A stretch of 64,000 bases of DNA from Shimia sp. SK013 (GCF_001292625.1 NZ_LAJH01000013.1:124001-188000); one strand, 5' to 3'; positions 26,278 to 36,059 are shown, counted from the stretch's first letter. Program-made: numbers and translations. Notes: a model not told the origin generated them from the letters alone.

Positions 26278-27278
26278 AACCCCCTATCTTCTGGAGCAAT
26301 CCGCCGAGCGCGCCGGGCTGGCAGTCTACGTTGCTGGCCCCTCTTGGAAAGCTATATGCTGCGACCACCAGCCGTCGTCTCGCCCAGGTATCAAATGCCT
26401 ATCGCGCGCCGGTTCCGGTGATCTGTATCGGCAACATCAATGCCGGTGGCACCGGCAAAACTCCGACAACCATCGCGCTTGTTCAACACCTCCAATCCAA
26501 GGGCTTTTCTCCGCATGTTGTTTCGCGTGGGTATGGCGGAAGCTTGGAGGGACCAGTCGAAGTTCACGAGCGCACTCATCGCGCGGACCATACCGGCGAT
26601 GAACCTCTGTTGCTTGCCGCTTTTGCACCCACATGGGTGGCCAAAAACCGCGCCGCGGGCGTCAAAGCGGCGGCGGAAGGCGGAGCTAAGATTATCTTGC
26701 TCGACGATGGTTTTCAGAACCCGTCTGTTGTCAAAGATGCCTCCATCGTGGTCGTGGATGCCCAGCGCGGCTTTGGCAACGGACACTGCATTCCCGCAGG
26801 ACCGTTGCGCGAAACGGTAACGGCCGGCCTTGCACGCGCAGATGTTCTATTGTCGATCGGAAGCGCAGCTGCACAAGAAGCATTTTCAGACACATGGGGT
26901 CACGCCATCTCGCGGCCCCATGTGCGCGGCGCCCTAAATCCGCTGCCAACAGGTATGGACTGGACCCAAACACCGTTTCTTGCGTTTGCGGGGATTGGCC
27001 ATCCTGAAAAGTTCTTTGCCACCTTGCGCGGGCTTGGTGCGACGCTTTTGCACTGCGAGGCAATGGCCGATCACCAGCCATTTTCGCGTCAGCTTTTGAC
27101 GCGCCTCTCGATGGACGCCAAGCGTTTGGGCGCGCAACTCGTGACGACAGAAAAGGACGCGGTGCGCCTGCCACAAGACATGCGTCACGACGTTCTGACA
27201 TTGCCCGTCAGACTTGAATTGGAAGACTGGTCAGAAATAGACGCGCTACTGGAGCGCGTTGTTCCCGGGCAAAGCTAA
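26274..27278 (+). CDS. lpxK: Tetraacyldisaccharide 4'-kinase
   Basis: The TTG start at 26274 overlaps the WaaA-like stop by four bases and has AGGAGG nearby. The 334-residue kinase has the family P-loop GNINAGGTGKTPTT (53-66), the VSRGYGG motif near 84-90, DEPLLLA near 105-111 and DDGFQNP near 138-144. LpxK phosphorylates the 4' position of the lipid A precursor at the inner membrane. An N-terminal hydrophobic hairpin around 16-30 could provide membrane contact. It converges on the DsbA-like gene with 20 bp between the stops and no obvious terminator. Confidence 0.95.
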   Translation: MKPPIFWSNPPSAPGWQSTLLAPLGKLYAATTSRRLAQVSNAYRAPVPVICIGNINAGGTGKTPTTIALVQHLQSKGFSPHVVSRGYGGSLEGPVEVHERTHRADHTGDEPLLLAAFAPTWVAKNRAAGVKAAAEGGAKIILLDDGFQNPSVVKDASIVVVDAQRGFGNGHCIPAGPLRETVTAGLARADVLLSIGSAAAQEAFSDTWGHAISRPHVRGALNPLPTGMDWTQTPFLAFAGIGHPEKFFATLRGLGATLLHCEAMADHQPFSRQLLTRLSMDAKRLGAQLVTTEKDAVRLPQDMRHDVLTLPVRLELEDWSEIDALLERVVPGQS

Positions 27279-27298
27279 CCCCACCCGGGACTTATAGC

Positions 27299-27967
27299 TT
27301 ACTCAGCCAGTTTCTCTTCGATAAGTTCCTTCAAAGCGGCATAGCTCATGTTGGAATACTTTTCGCCATCGATAATCAGTGTCGGCGTCGCGTTAACGTC
27401 GTCAGCAGCGGCGTTTTCCTGATACCAACCGACAAGCGCTTTTGCCTTATCTTCGTCTTGCAGACACGCTTGCAGGGTATCGTCATCCAAACCCGCCAGA
27501 CGGCCGGTTTTACGCAGAGCACCAGCGATAGCCGTTGGATCACCAGCGCGGGACCATTCCGCCTGAGTGCTCATTAGAATATCCGCAATGCCAAAAAACT
27601 TTTCCTGACCACCGCAACGGGCAACCATGCTGGCCCACAGGCCAAATCGGTCAAAATAAACATCACGGAAGATGAATTTTACTTTGCCGGTATCCACAAA
27701 TTCCGCTTTCAGCGGCTTCAGAACTTGGCTGTGAAAAGACGCACAATGTGGGCAAGTGAAGGACGCATATTCGATAATCGTGACTTTTGCGTCTTCGGCG
27801 CCCATCACCATTTCAACCACGCCAGAGGTGTCTACATCAGCACCGTCTGAGGACACCGGTTCAATCTGGGTGACCCCAGCAACCGGCCCCTGTTGGGTAT
27901 TTAACCAGTAAGCGCCGCCTGCCACCGCAAGCACCACAACCGCGACAAGCGGGAGGATACGTTTCAT
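27299..27967 (-). CDS. DsbA-family thiol-disulfide oxidoreductase
   Basis: The 222-residue protein has an N-terminal membrane anchor or signal (residues 4-22, hydrophobic), then a thioredoxin fold with inserted helices. The active site CPHC (Cys72, Cys75 in SFTCPHCASF) and cis-proline (NATPTL, about 193-198) are both present; His in the dipeptide is typical of DsbA-like oxidants. It resembles the cluster of periplasmic proteins often annotated as DsbA family with a Thioredoxin_4 domain, and could introduce or isomerise disulfides in exported proteins. Another Cys pair (about 118 and 165) could make a structural disulfide. The start abuts the dciA stop, so they are one operon. Confidence 0.9.
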   Translation of the reverse strand: MKRILPLVAVVVLAVAGGAYWLNTQQGPVAGVTQIEPVSSDGADVDTSGVVEMVMGAEDAKVTIIEYASFTCPHCASFHSQVLKPLKAEFVDTGKVKFIFRDVYFDRFGLWASMVARCGGQEKFFGIADILMSTQAEWSRAGDPTAIAGALRKTGRLAGLDDDTLQACLQDEDKAKALVGWYQENAAADDVNATPTLIIDGEKYSNMSYAALKELIEEKLAE

Positions 27968-28483
27968 CTAGAAACCTTTCTTAGTATGTTTGTTTTTATC
28001 GAGTACATTTTCTGCGAGCCGCGCAAGCGCCTGTCGCAAATCCGGGTCACCAACAGGGGACGCGACATGCGCCGCCTCCTTGACCACCTCAGGGTCTTTG
28101 GGTGCGTCTGTCTTTTTCTTGGCTGGCGCAAACTGGGCCTGCCCTTCGGCGAAGCCCGTGGCCGCTGTTTGGGTGATACGCAGGTGGGCAATCGCGTTAT
28201 AGCCATAGGCAGCATTCACGCGGTTGCGCAGTTTTTCTTTTTGCATCTCCAACATCGGCGCCTGCGCGCCTGTGGTCAGAACGGTCAATGTCGCGCCAAA
28301 CCCCTGACGCCCGTATTTGACATCTACCGGGCGACAGATACCCGCCATGTCTTCACCAACAATTTCCGTCCAATGCGTCAGCACCCGCGTCACGGCAAAA
28401 CCACGACTTTCCCCCGCGCTGCGGATGCGGTCCCGCAGCAACGTTGACGTGCGTTTGAAGCCTTTGGTTGTGGCGCGTCGCAT
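27968..28483 (-). CDS. dciA: DciA (DUF721) replicative helicase-loading protein
   Basis: The 171-residue protein has the DUF721 core in residues 10-110: GFAVTRVLTHWTEIVGEDMA, a basic stretch with DVKYGRQGFGATLTVLTT, and QMQKEKLRNRVNAAYGYNAI. This KH-like core is DciA, which helps load DnaB in bacteria that lack DnaC or DnaI. Residues about 115-171 are a low-complexity, charged tail with Lys/Asp-rich linkers, as in other DciA proteins. It is a cytosolic DNA-associated protein. It is divergent from mutY and its stop directly touches the start codon of the DsbA-like gene. Confidence 0.85.
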   Translation of the reverse strand: MRRATTKGFKRTSTLLRDRIRSAGESRGFAVTRVLTHWTEIVGEDMAGICRPVDVKYGRQGFGATLTVLTTGAQAPMLEMQKEKLRNRVNAAYGYNAIAHLRITQTAATGFAEGQAQFAPAKKKTDAPKDPEVVKEAAHVASPVGDPDLRQALARLAENVLDKNKHTKKGF

Positions 28484-28570
28484 GGTCGGCCTTGCATCCT
28501 TGGATCGCTGGCTATTTTAGTAGCCCCGCGCACATGCGCCAGCGAAACCGTTCCTAAAGGGGGATAAAAC

Positions 28571-29623
28571 TTGCGTGACCAGCAAGACAGCACCGATTTG
28601 CTTGAGTGGTACGATCGTAATGCCCGCGCAATGCCTTGGCGCGTTAGCCCCGCTGATCGAGCGGGCGGCATCTCACCCGATCCCTATCGGGTTTGGCTGT
28701 CAGAAATCATGCTACAGCAAACCACGGTGGCCGCTGTCAAAGACTATTTTGAACGGTTCACCGCTCGCTGGCCCACCGTTCAGGATCTGGCGGATGCGGC
28801 AGACGAGGACGTTATGGCGGAATGGGCGGGCCTTGGGTACTACGCCCGTGCCCGAAACCTCTTGAAATGCGCTCGCGTGATTGCCAATGAGATGCAAGGC
28901 CAGTTCCCGGCAGATTACGATGACCTGCTGACCCTGCCCGGCGTCGGTCCATATACTGCAGGTGCGGTGTCAGCGATTGCCTTTGACCGACCTGCCACTG
29001 TGGTCGACGGCAACGTCGAACGCGTGATGGCGAGAATGTTTGATGTCCACACACCTTTGCCCGCCGCAAAACCCGAGTTGACCAAACATGCGGCCGCGCT
29101 GACTCCGGCCAAGCGTCCGGGCGACTATGCGCAGGCCGTAATGGACCTCGGCGCCACGATTTGCACACCGCGCAATCCAGCTTGCGGTATTTGCCCATGG
29201 CGCGCACCGTGCAAGGCGCGTGACCTCGGCACTGCAACCGAGCTTCCCAAGAAAACACCGAAAAAACCCAAACCAATTCGGTACGGCGTGGTGTACATCG
29301 CCAAACGCATCGACGGGGCCTTCTTACTGGAGAGGCGCCCTGAGAGTGGCCTTCTTGGCGGTATGCTTGGCTGGCCCGGATCGGAATGGGTTGAACAGGC
29401 CGCCCCCGCCCACAAGGCCCCCATTCGCGCCGAGTGGAAAACCCTCAACGGCGAGGCCCGCCATACCTTCACACATTTTCACTTACGCCTGACGGTTAAG
29501 ACCGCGCTTGTGCCAATGGACCGACAACCTCAGGGCGGTTTTTTCGTGGAAAGCGAAACATTTACGCCCAATGATCTGCCCACAGCGATGCGCAAAGCCT
29601 TTGCCCTTGTACCGGACAGCTAG
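28571..29623 (+). CDS. mutY: A/G-specific adenine glycosylase
   Basis: The 350-residue protein uses an apparent TTG start at 28571 with an AAAGGGGGA site upstream. It contains the HhH-GPD glycosylase fold with Glu45 (SEIMLQQT) and Asp146 (VVDGNVERV), the helix-hairpin-helix LPGVGPYTAGA (122-132), and a four-cysteine iron-sulfur motif CTPRNPACGICPWRAPC. A MutT-like C-terminal domain follows (about 240-350). MutY removes adenine opposite 8-oxoguanine. The residues and length are as expected for an active enzyme. It is divergent from dciA and precedes alkB by about 60 bp. Confidence 0.95.
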   Translation: MRDQQDSTDLLEWYDRNARAMPWRVSPADRAGGISPDPYRVWLSEIMLQQTTVAAVKDYFERFTARWPTVQDLADAADEDVMAEWAGLGYYARARNLLKCARVIANEMQGQFPADYDDLLTLPGVGPYTAGAVSAIAFDRPATVVDGNVERVMARMFDVHTPLPAAKPELTKHAAALTPAKRPGDYAQAVMDLGATICTPRNPACGICPWRAPCKARDLGTATELPKKTPKKPKPIRYGVVYIAKRIDGAFLLERRPESGLLGGMLGWPGSEWVEQAAPAHKAPIRAEWKTLNGEARHTFTHFHLRLTVKTALVPMDRQPQGGFFVESETFTPNDLPTAMRKAFALVPDS

Positions 29624-29683
29624 ACCCGTTGCAGCACGCCTAATATCGGCTCATACTTCCACCCAAATTTGATGGAGACGCTC

Positions 29684-30817
29684 ATGATCCCTGCACAGAA
29701 AGTCGCCAAAGTGACCAGCGCTTTGCCGTTCTGGATATCGCTTTTGTTGATCCCGCTGATCTGGATCTCGGCCAATTTGGGTGGTTGGTGGGTCCTGTTG
29801 GTGCCGGTCATAACTTGGTATCTCTTTGCCGGCCTTGATGCGATTGCAGGTCTGAATCTAGAAAATGCGGATCTTGAGACCACCGACGACCAGCTGCATT
29901 TCTACAGTTTGGTCACCAAAATCTGGCCATTTGCGCAGTTTTTCACTCTTTTCGGTCTAATTTGGTTCGTCACCCACACCGACCACTTGTCCGTAGGGGC
30001 GACGGTTGGTTTGATGTTCGGTATGGGGGTGATTTCTGGCACAATCGGCATCAACTACAGCCATGAGTTGATGCATCAAAAGAACAACACTGAACGCTGG
30101 ATGGGTGACGTCTTGCTTGCGATGGTGCTGTATTCCCACTTCCGCTCCGAACACCTGCTGGTGCATCACCGCTACGTTGGAACACCGCGTGACCCGGTGA
30201 CTGCGCGCTATAACGAAGGCTTTCACCGTTTCTTTCCGCGCGTGCTTATCAATTGCTTCAAAAGCGCCTTTCGTGCCGAAAAGGAGATGCTGGCCCGCAA
30301 GGATTTGCCATGGACCGATCTCTCCAATCCCTTCGTTCGCTATTGGGCGCTGCAAACCGCGATGCTGCTTCTGGCTCTGATCATTGGCGGATGGGTCGGT
30401 GTTCTGTTGTTCATTTGGCAAGCTTACATCGCCATCTGGCAGCTGGAACTCGTGAACTATGTCGAGCACTATGGCTTGACCCGCAAACATCTTGGTGAAG
30501 GCAAATACGAACACGTTAAGCCACATCATAGCTGGAACGCCGCGCACAAGGTATCCAACTGGCTGTTGATCAATTTGCAACGTCACTCGGACCACCATTA
30601 CAAACCTGACCGCCGCTTTCCTCTGTTGCAAAACTATACGGACGCAGAGGCGCCCCAGCTGCCCTTTGGTTATCCGGTCATGACCATCGCGGCGATGATC
30701 CCGCCACTGTGGAAAGTTGTGATGAACCCGCGCGTTCGCAAATGGCGCGGTATGTACTATCCGGAAATCACCGATTGGCATGCCTACAACAAGGCCAAAA
30801 ACCCAATGCCGCGGTAA
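29684..30817 (+). CDS. alkB: Alkane 1-monooxygenase
   Basis: ATG 29684 has GGAG six bases upstream; in-frame starts at 29669 and 29672 are also possible. The 377-residue protein is an integral membrane di-iron hydroxylase with about six transmembrane helices and the AlkB histidine boxes: HELMHQ (around 133-138), SEHLLVHHRYVGT (about 160-172), LQRHSDHHYKP (about 305-315), plus the alkane-specific signature NYVEHYGL near 266-273. It hydroxylates n-alkanes at the terminal carbon using electrons from rubredoxin. No rubredoxin gene is adjacent, so redox partners must lie elsewhere. The gene ends 8 bp before the convergent cyclase gene. Confidence 0.95.
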   Translation: MIPAQKVAKVTSALPFWISLLLIPLIWISANLGGWWVLLVPVITWYLFAGLDAIAGLNLENADLETTDDQLHFYSLVTKIWPFAQFFTLFGLIWFVTHTDHLSVGATVGLMFGMGVISGTIGINYSHELMHQKNNTERWMGDVLLAMVLYSHFRSEHLLVHHRYVGTPRDPVTARYNEGFHRFFPRVLINCFKSAFRAEKEMLARKDLPWTDLSNPFVRYWALQTAMLLLALIIGGWVGVLLFIWQAYIAIWQLELVNYVEHYGLTRKHLGEGKYEHVKPHHSWNAAHKVSNWLLINLQRHSDHHYKPDRRFPLLQNYTDAEAPQLPFGYPVMTIAAMIPPLWKVVMNPRVRKWRGMYYPEITDWHAYNKAKNPMPR

Positions 30818-30825
30818 TTCTCAAA

Positions 30826-32232
30826 TTAAACCTTATGATCCAGCGGCCGTTCAAATGCCCAGACTGTCAATTTTTCAGCCACACCGCGAATGTCCTGATT
30901 GGTGAACTTCTGCAAGCCGTCCAGACATTCATCACCGCCTTCCGCCAAAACCTCGGCCCGCATGCCATCGCTGATCACCAGACGCGCATTTAAACCCCGG
31001 GTCATACTTTCCAACCGGGAGGCCACATTTACAGTGTTGCCTACAACGGCAAATTCAAGCCGGTTCGCGCCGATGTCAGCCAAAACCGCCGGACCATAGT
31101 GCGCGCCAAACCCAACCCGCAACGGCGGCTGCCCTTTGGCGATCCGTTTGGTGTTCCAATCATCTACGTCCGCCATCATTTGACGCACGCATTTCATGGC
31201 ATTCTGGGCGTCATGATCCGAAGGACTGGGCGTGCCAAACGTCGCCATCAGCCCATCACCAAGGTACTTGTCCAACGTTCCTTCGTGGGAAAACACCGCG
31301 CGCTCCATAAGACCATGAAAATCCCTTAGGGTGTCGATAACCTCCTCCGGTTTGCGCGTTGCGGCGAACTCGGTGAAACTGACGATATCCACAAACAACA
31401 CTGCGATGTCGTGGCTTCGGATTTGTTTGAGAGGTTCGTCATTCTGGCTTAGTTCTTCGACCACATTCGGTGAGAAATAGCGCGACAGGTTGGTTCGTTC
31501 CCGCTCAAGCGATGCATTTGACCGCATCAGCGCGTTGAACCGCCGCACGCCAAGACCCAACACAATTGCGACCAATACAAAAATCACGATTTCCTGAATG
31601 CGTTCCTGAACGTTGAAGCGGTTAGGATCCACTTGCTCCGCCAGCCCCGGAAAGTCGAGCAGCGCGCCGCTGACTGCTTCACTGATGCCCGGAATTGGCT
31701 CGGTGAACCAAATTGAAATCCCCAAGGCCGCCGCCCACATAACGCCAGTCCACGTGCCAATCGCAATCACAGTCCGCCAAGAGTACGCCAGCGTGCCAGC
31801 AGCCAAAATCAGGAAAAAGTATTGGAAATTTCCGAACTGAAATTGCATTGCCTGCGGCCAGTCCGCGTGGGCAATCGGATTAGGGCCAATCATGCCCACA
31901 ACCATCAGAGATAGGTCAACAAAGATCAGAAACAGCTCCGTCCGCGATTTTCCGACGCGGCCCACTCTGCGGATCAACCATCCGTTGATACACAACAGTA
32001 GTAGGATAAACTCGTAGTAAAAGACGTCGGGCCAAGGCGCTACAAAAAGCAAAAAAACGCCAACCACAGCCATCGCGACCCAACGCGCGACAACGGCAAG
32101 CTCCAAACCCTCGCGCTTGTGTTTCTCAAGCACGGCCTCGGTATAGCTGTCGTCTCGAAATCCGTCCTCGTCAAACCGATCAAGCACAACAGCTTTCTCG
32201 TTGCGCGCGTCCGTCGCGGTGTTCTGGGCCAT
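30826..32232 (-). CDS. Membrane-bound class III adenylate/guanylate cyclase
   Basis: The 468-residue protein has about six hydrophobic helices in residues 45-235, then a short coiled linker (MRSNASLERERTNLSRYF region) and a class III cyclase domain at about 272-440. Metal aspartates are Asp282 (VLFVDIVSF) and Asp326 (DKYLGD); Lys322 fits an ATP-selecting position. The later LEFAVVGNTVNVASRLE strand supplies the Asn and Arg of the active site. All catalytic positions look intact, so it probably makes cAMP at the inner membrane in response to an unknown signal. It reads toward alkB, and no dedicated partner is adjacent. Confidence 0.9.
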   Translation of the reverse strand: MAQNTATDARNEKAVVLDRFDEDGFRDDSYTEAVLEKHKREGLELAVVARWVAMAVVGVFLLFVAPWPDVFYYEFILLLLCINGWLIRRVGRVGKSRTELFLIFVDLSLMVVGMIGPNPIAHADWPQAMQFQFGNFQYFFLILAAGTLAYSWRTVIAIGTWTGVMWAAALGISIWFTEPIPGISEAVSGALLDFPGLAEQVDPNRFNVQERIQEIVIFVLVAIVLGLGVRRFNALMRSNASLERERTNLSRYFSPNVVEELSQNDEPLKQIRSHDIAVLFVDIVSFTEFAATRKPEEVIDTLRDFHGLMERAVFSHEGTLDKYLGDGLMATFGTPSPSDHDAQNAMKCVRQMMADVDDWNTKRIAKGQPPLRVGFGAHYGPAVLADIGANRLEFAVVGNTVNVASRLESMTRGLNARLVISDGMRAEVLAEGGDECLDGLQKFTNQDIRGVAEKLTVWAFERPLDHKV

Positions 32233-32302
32233 TTTGTCTGGTTCTCCCTGCTCCGCTGCACAAAATAGGTGCGACTTAGGTCTATCACACCCCCCAAACG
32301 AG

Positions 32303-32330
32303 AAAAAACCCCGCCGTTAGAACGGCGGGG
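32303..32330 (-). terminator. ccrM terminator
   Basis: Arms 32309-32318 and 32321-32330 form a perfect ten-base GC-rich stem; the minus strand continues with six T residues (A-run 32303-32308). It begins about 70 bp after the ccrM stop and insulates the cyclase gene downstream. Confidence 0.92.
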
Positions 32331-32399
32331 CAAGTCATGGTGCCTGCCCGACCGTTCTGGACGGCGGCACCGGCGGTATCACTTGAGTGATCTGTATTC

Positions 32400-33608
<1,209 letters not shown>

Positions 33609-33621
33609 AACGACTTAGTTT

Positions 33622-34239
33622 TTACCCTTGATACAAGATATTGTGTACCGGCTTGAACGAACGTCTATGATGTGGGGTTACACCAAGGTTTTGCAGTGCC
33701 GCTTTGTGGCTTTTTGATGGATATCCGGCGTTTGTGTCCCATCCATAGCCTGGAAACTGTTGCGCCAAATCCATCATGATGTCGTCGCGTGCGATTTTTG
33801 CCACAATAGATGCCGCTGCAATCGAGACTGATTTGCCATCTCCTTTGACCACCGCCTTTGACGTCAACGTCAAGCCGCGCGGGATCATATTGCCGTCGAT
33901 CAGCAAATAATCCGGTGCAGGATCAAGTGCCGCCACAGCGCGTTCCATCGCCAGATGGCTGGCGCGCAGGATATTGATCTCGTCAATTTCCTCGACCGTT
34001 GCATGCGCGACCGACACTTGTGCGGTTGCCCAAATGTCTTGCGCAATCACCTCACGTTTCTTGGCGGAAAGCTTTTTGGAATCATTCAAACCGGCAGGTA
34101 TGCGCGCAGGATCGAGAATGACGGCAGCCGCAGTAACCGGGCCAGCCAGAGGGCCGCGACCTACTTCGTCAACCCCGGCGACACGCGTGGCCCCACTTGA
34201 AAGCGCCAGCTCTTCGAGAGAAAAATCAGGATAATCCAT
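33622..34239 (-). CDS. rnhB: Ribonuclease HII
   Basis: ATG 34239 starts MDYPDFSLEE; an upstream GTG at 34290 would overlap a terminator-like hairpin and is rejected. The 205-residue protein carries the RNase HII signature GVDEVGRGPLAGPV near 22-35, with Asp and Glu of DEVGRG as metal ligands, the DSKKLS segment near 52-57, LIDGN near 110-114 and a late AKIARDD acidic residue. It cuts RNA in RNA-DNA hybrids and removes single misincorporated ribonucleotides. Length is standard. It lies upstream of ccrM on the same strand; the 106-bp gap contains the GANTC cluster, so ccrM likely has its own promoter. Confidence 0.94.
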   Translation of the reverse strand: MDYPDFSLEELALSSGATRVAGVDEVGRGPLAGPVTAAAVILDPARIPAGLNDSKKLSAKKREVIAQDIWATAQVSVAHATVEEIDEINILRASHLAMERAVAALDPAPDYLLIDGNMIPRGLTLTSKAVVKGDGKSVSIAAASIVAKIARDDIMMDLAQQFPGYGWDTNAGYPSKSHKAALQNLGVTPHHRRSFKPVHNILYQG

Positions 34240-34281
34240 GACGCCTGAGAACCATTTTGCAGCGCCCAGATCAACAACAAA

Positions 34282-34304
34282 CCGGGGCACATTTCTGTGC
34301 CCCG
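34282..34304 (-). terminator. Terminator-like hairpin upstream of rnhB
   Basis: Arms CCGGGGCAC and GTGCCCCGG (nine bases each) flank a six-base loop. On the minus strand the stem is followed by a T-rich stretch (TTTGTTGTTG). It should end the transcript of the small exported protein gene at 34345-34800. Confidence 0.7.
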
Positions 34305-34344
34305 GCCTCGGATACCGGTCTATGCCGGCTTTCTGCCCGATGGT

Positions 34345-34800
34345 TCAGCGCCAGCTGACGTCAAACCCTTTGCTATTAAGGCATTGGGTTTTGTACCCCG
34401 TCACCTTGCGCCCATATTGATTGATCGCCTTGAAATGACATTCTTGAGGCAACCGTTGCGTACGGGCGCGGGCTTGCACCAAACATCCCGACCCATAGGC
34501 TTGCAGCTTGCGTCCCCCGCGAAGGGTAAAGGTCCTAGAACACCGGCGCGGCAGAATGTGACGCCCCGGGCGACGATCCGGCAGAATGTCCCGGGGCTGC
34601 GGATCCCGAGGCCGCGTAACGACAACGGGCTCGGGATCATTGCCGCGGGAGACAGCGCTGCCAATGATGACCAAAGCGGTGGCGCCAAACAGAATCTTGG
34701 CAAGATCATCGTCGCTTAGCGCACGAGCGGGCATTGCAGATATGCCTGTTACTGTCATGGCAAGGCCGAGAATGGAGGCGATAAACTGTTTTGAGGTCAT
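34345..34800 (-). CDS. Exported cysteine-containing protein, unknown function
   Basis: ATG 34800 follows AGGAAAG and opens a signal peptide (residues 1-27, ending MPARA-LS), so the extra ten residues upstream are not needed. The 151-residue protein then has a hydrophobic stretch (LAKILFGATALVIIGSAVS, about 32-50), an Arg/Pro-rich linker, and a C-terminal part with four cysteines (landmarks RRCSRTF, GSGCLVQ, PQECHF, KTQCLN). It may be a periplasmic or inner-membrane-anchored small protein stabilised by disulfides. I do not recognise a named family. It is divergent from the small secreted protein at 34976 across a region with two matching palindromes, implying shared control. Confidence 0.65.
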   Translation of the reverse strand: MTSKQFIASILGLAMTVTGISAMPARALSDDDLAKILFGATALVIIGSAVSRGNDPEPVVVTRPRDPQPRDILPDRRPGRHILPRRCSRTFTLRGGRKLQAYGSGCLVQARARTQRLPQECHFKAINQYGRKVTGYKTQCLNSKGFDVSWR

Positions 34801-34904
34801 GGCGTTTCTTTCCTGTTGGAGTCTGCTCAATAGAGTGACGCTTTGAACGTCGGTGATGCGCCAACGTGACCCAACTCTGGAAAACCGCTCAATATCAGGT
34901 GTTT

Positions 34905-34949
34905 GTTATGCGATAACCGCGACAATCCGAGCACTGGTTATTGAATAAC
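34905..34949. promoter_or_regulatory. Paired palindromes GTTAT-N3-ATAAC, candidate operator
   Basis: GTTATGCGATAAC (34905-34917) and GTTATTGAATAAC (34937-34949) share identical five-base arms and three-base centres, and are spaced 32 bp centre to centre, about three helical turns. They sit between divergent genes starting at 34800 and 34976. The pattern suggests a dimeric regulator bound twice on one DNA face. It resembles Zur-type boxes loosely, but the centres differ. Confidence 0.6.
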
Positions 34950-34975
34950 AGGCCGTTTGGGCGCAGGGTTTGACC

Positions 34976-35278
34976 ATGTTGACACAGCTTTCACAATCCC
35001 TTCGCAAGCTAGCGATCCCTGTCGCACTTGCACTGGCATCTCCCGCTGGGGCTGCCGACTGTTACGCCGACTACAAAGCTAAGAAGGACAACCCTTTGCG
35101 GCTGCACTACGGTGTGATCGCGTTGCGGTCTGGCTGTGATAAGCCATCGGCACGGACAGAAGTCGCAAACCGCATCGCCAAGGACGACTGGACTTTGCTA
35201 GACGTCCTCTCGGTGTTTGACGAAACCGAACTTTCTGGAAAGGAAGCCAGTGCAGGGCAATTCTACCTCTTCTACTGA
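34976..35278 (+). CDS. Small secreted protein, unknown function
   Basis: ATG 34976 has AGGG upstream; an in-frame TTG two codons earlier is less likely. The 100-residue protein has a clear Sec signal peptide (about 1-28, ending SPAGAA-DC) and a short mature part with two cysteines (ADCYADY, RSGCDK) that could pair. I do not recognise a family. It overlaps the next gene by 29 bp if that gene starts at GTG 35250, which suggests translational coupling with the membrane-anchored winged-helix protein. Likely periplasmic; its placement makes it a candidate sensor or effector of that operon, which is inference. Confidence 0.65.
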   Translation: MLTQLSQSLRKLAIPVALALASPAGAADCYADYKAKKDNPLRLHYGVIALRSGCDKPSARTEVANRIAKDDWTLLDVLSVFDETELSGKEASAGQFYLFY

Positions 35279-35954
35279 CTTACGCCGCAACGGTGGGCGC
35301 ATGGTTAGCTTTGGCATAGGTGCGATCGTTGCGATCCTTCTGGCGGGCACGATTGTTTTGGTCGTTGCGCTTCCGGACGCCAACGCCTTCAATGCACGGG
35401 TAGAGCAGTTGTTTTTGGAAAACGACACGCTGACGGGCCAGGCCGAAATCAAACTCTTGGAAATTCTCGCCCAGTCCGGCACGGCCTTTGCCGATACACT
35501 GGCCAGTTACCGCATGGTGATCCTTGTGCTCTTGGTCTTTGCAACAGCGATGATGATTGCCGCACTGGTCTTTCTTGTGGCGCTGGTGATGATGAATCGT
35601 CGTATGGCGCAAATCGAACGCGCAGGCATTCAGGTGAATTCCTTGATCGTCAGCCGGGACGAAAAGACCGTCTACCTCAACAACATGGGCTTTAAGCTCA
35701 CCGATGCAGCGATGGAGACGCTTTCGGTTCTGGCCGAGGCGCGGTTGGACGATGATGTGATTTCCGGCATCGAGATCGAGGCTGTGATCTCTGGAAAATC
35801 GACGGCGGATTGTGATGAGGCGGCGGGTGCTACCCGGATCAAAAGGCTACGCGACAGTCTCGGCAATCAAATGGTGAGCGAGCTTCTGGTTAAAAACATT
35901 GCGCGCAAAGGCTATATGTTGGCCATCGACAAGGACGTGATACGTGTCTTGTGA
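35250..35954 (+). CDS. Membrane-anchored protein with C-terminal winged-helix-like domain
   Basis: I prefer GTG 35250 because AAGGAAG precedes it; ATG 35301 is the alternative and would trim 17 residues. The 234-residue protein has two transmembrane helices (about 20-42 and 84-112) separated by a roughly 40-residue loop with the VEQLFLEND segment, probably periplasmic. The C-terminal 100 residues end with IKRLRDSLG and NIARKGYMLAI, which resemble the recognition helix and closing strand of OmpR/PhoB-type winged-helix domains (as in ToxR/CadC). The domain order is inverted relative to ToxR, because here the DNA-binding part follows the membrane helices. It could be a one-component membrane regulator. 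It precedes a cyclase gene by 105 bp. Confidence 0.6.
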   Translation: MQGNSTSSTDLRRNGGRMVSFGIGAIVAILLAGTIVLVVALPDANAFNARVEQLFLENDTLTGQAEIKLLEILAQSGTAFADTLASYRMVILVLLVFATAMMIAALVFLVALVMMNRRMAQIERAGIQVNSLIVSRDEKTVYLNNMGFKLTDAAMETLSVLAEARLDDDVISGIEIEAVISGKSTADCDEAAGATRIKRLRDSLGNQMVSELLVKNIARKGYMLAIDKDVIRVL

Positions 35955-35971
35955 TCTAAAGGCTTGCCGCA

Positions 35972-35991
35972 GTGTCACGGAAATCTGACAC
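35972..35991. promoter_or_regulatory. Inverted repeat GTGTCA-N8-TGACAC
   Basis: Perfect six-base arms at 35972-35977 and 35986-35991 lie in the 105-bp gap upstream of the DUF427-cyclase gene. It could be an operator for that gene or a hairpin closing the upstream transcript; there is no T-run. Confidence 0.4.
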
Positions 35992-36059
35992 AGCAGCAAC
36001 CTTGGATTTTGCCGCGATCGCCCACACATAACTTCTAGCAGGATACGGAGGGCAGCCCC

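Noticed and set aside
34256-34290. GTG start at 34290 for rnhB
   Set aside because: The codon lies in the arm of a terminator-like hairpin and the added residues do not match RNase HII; ATG 34239 fits better.
34905-34949. Paired palindromes as canonical Zur boxes
   Set aside because: The arms resemble Zur half-sites but the centres GCG and TGA break the expected A-N-T core and no zinc gene is adjacent, so they are kept as an unassigned operator.
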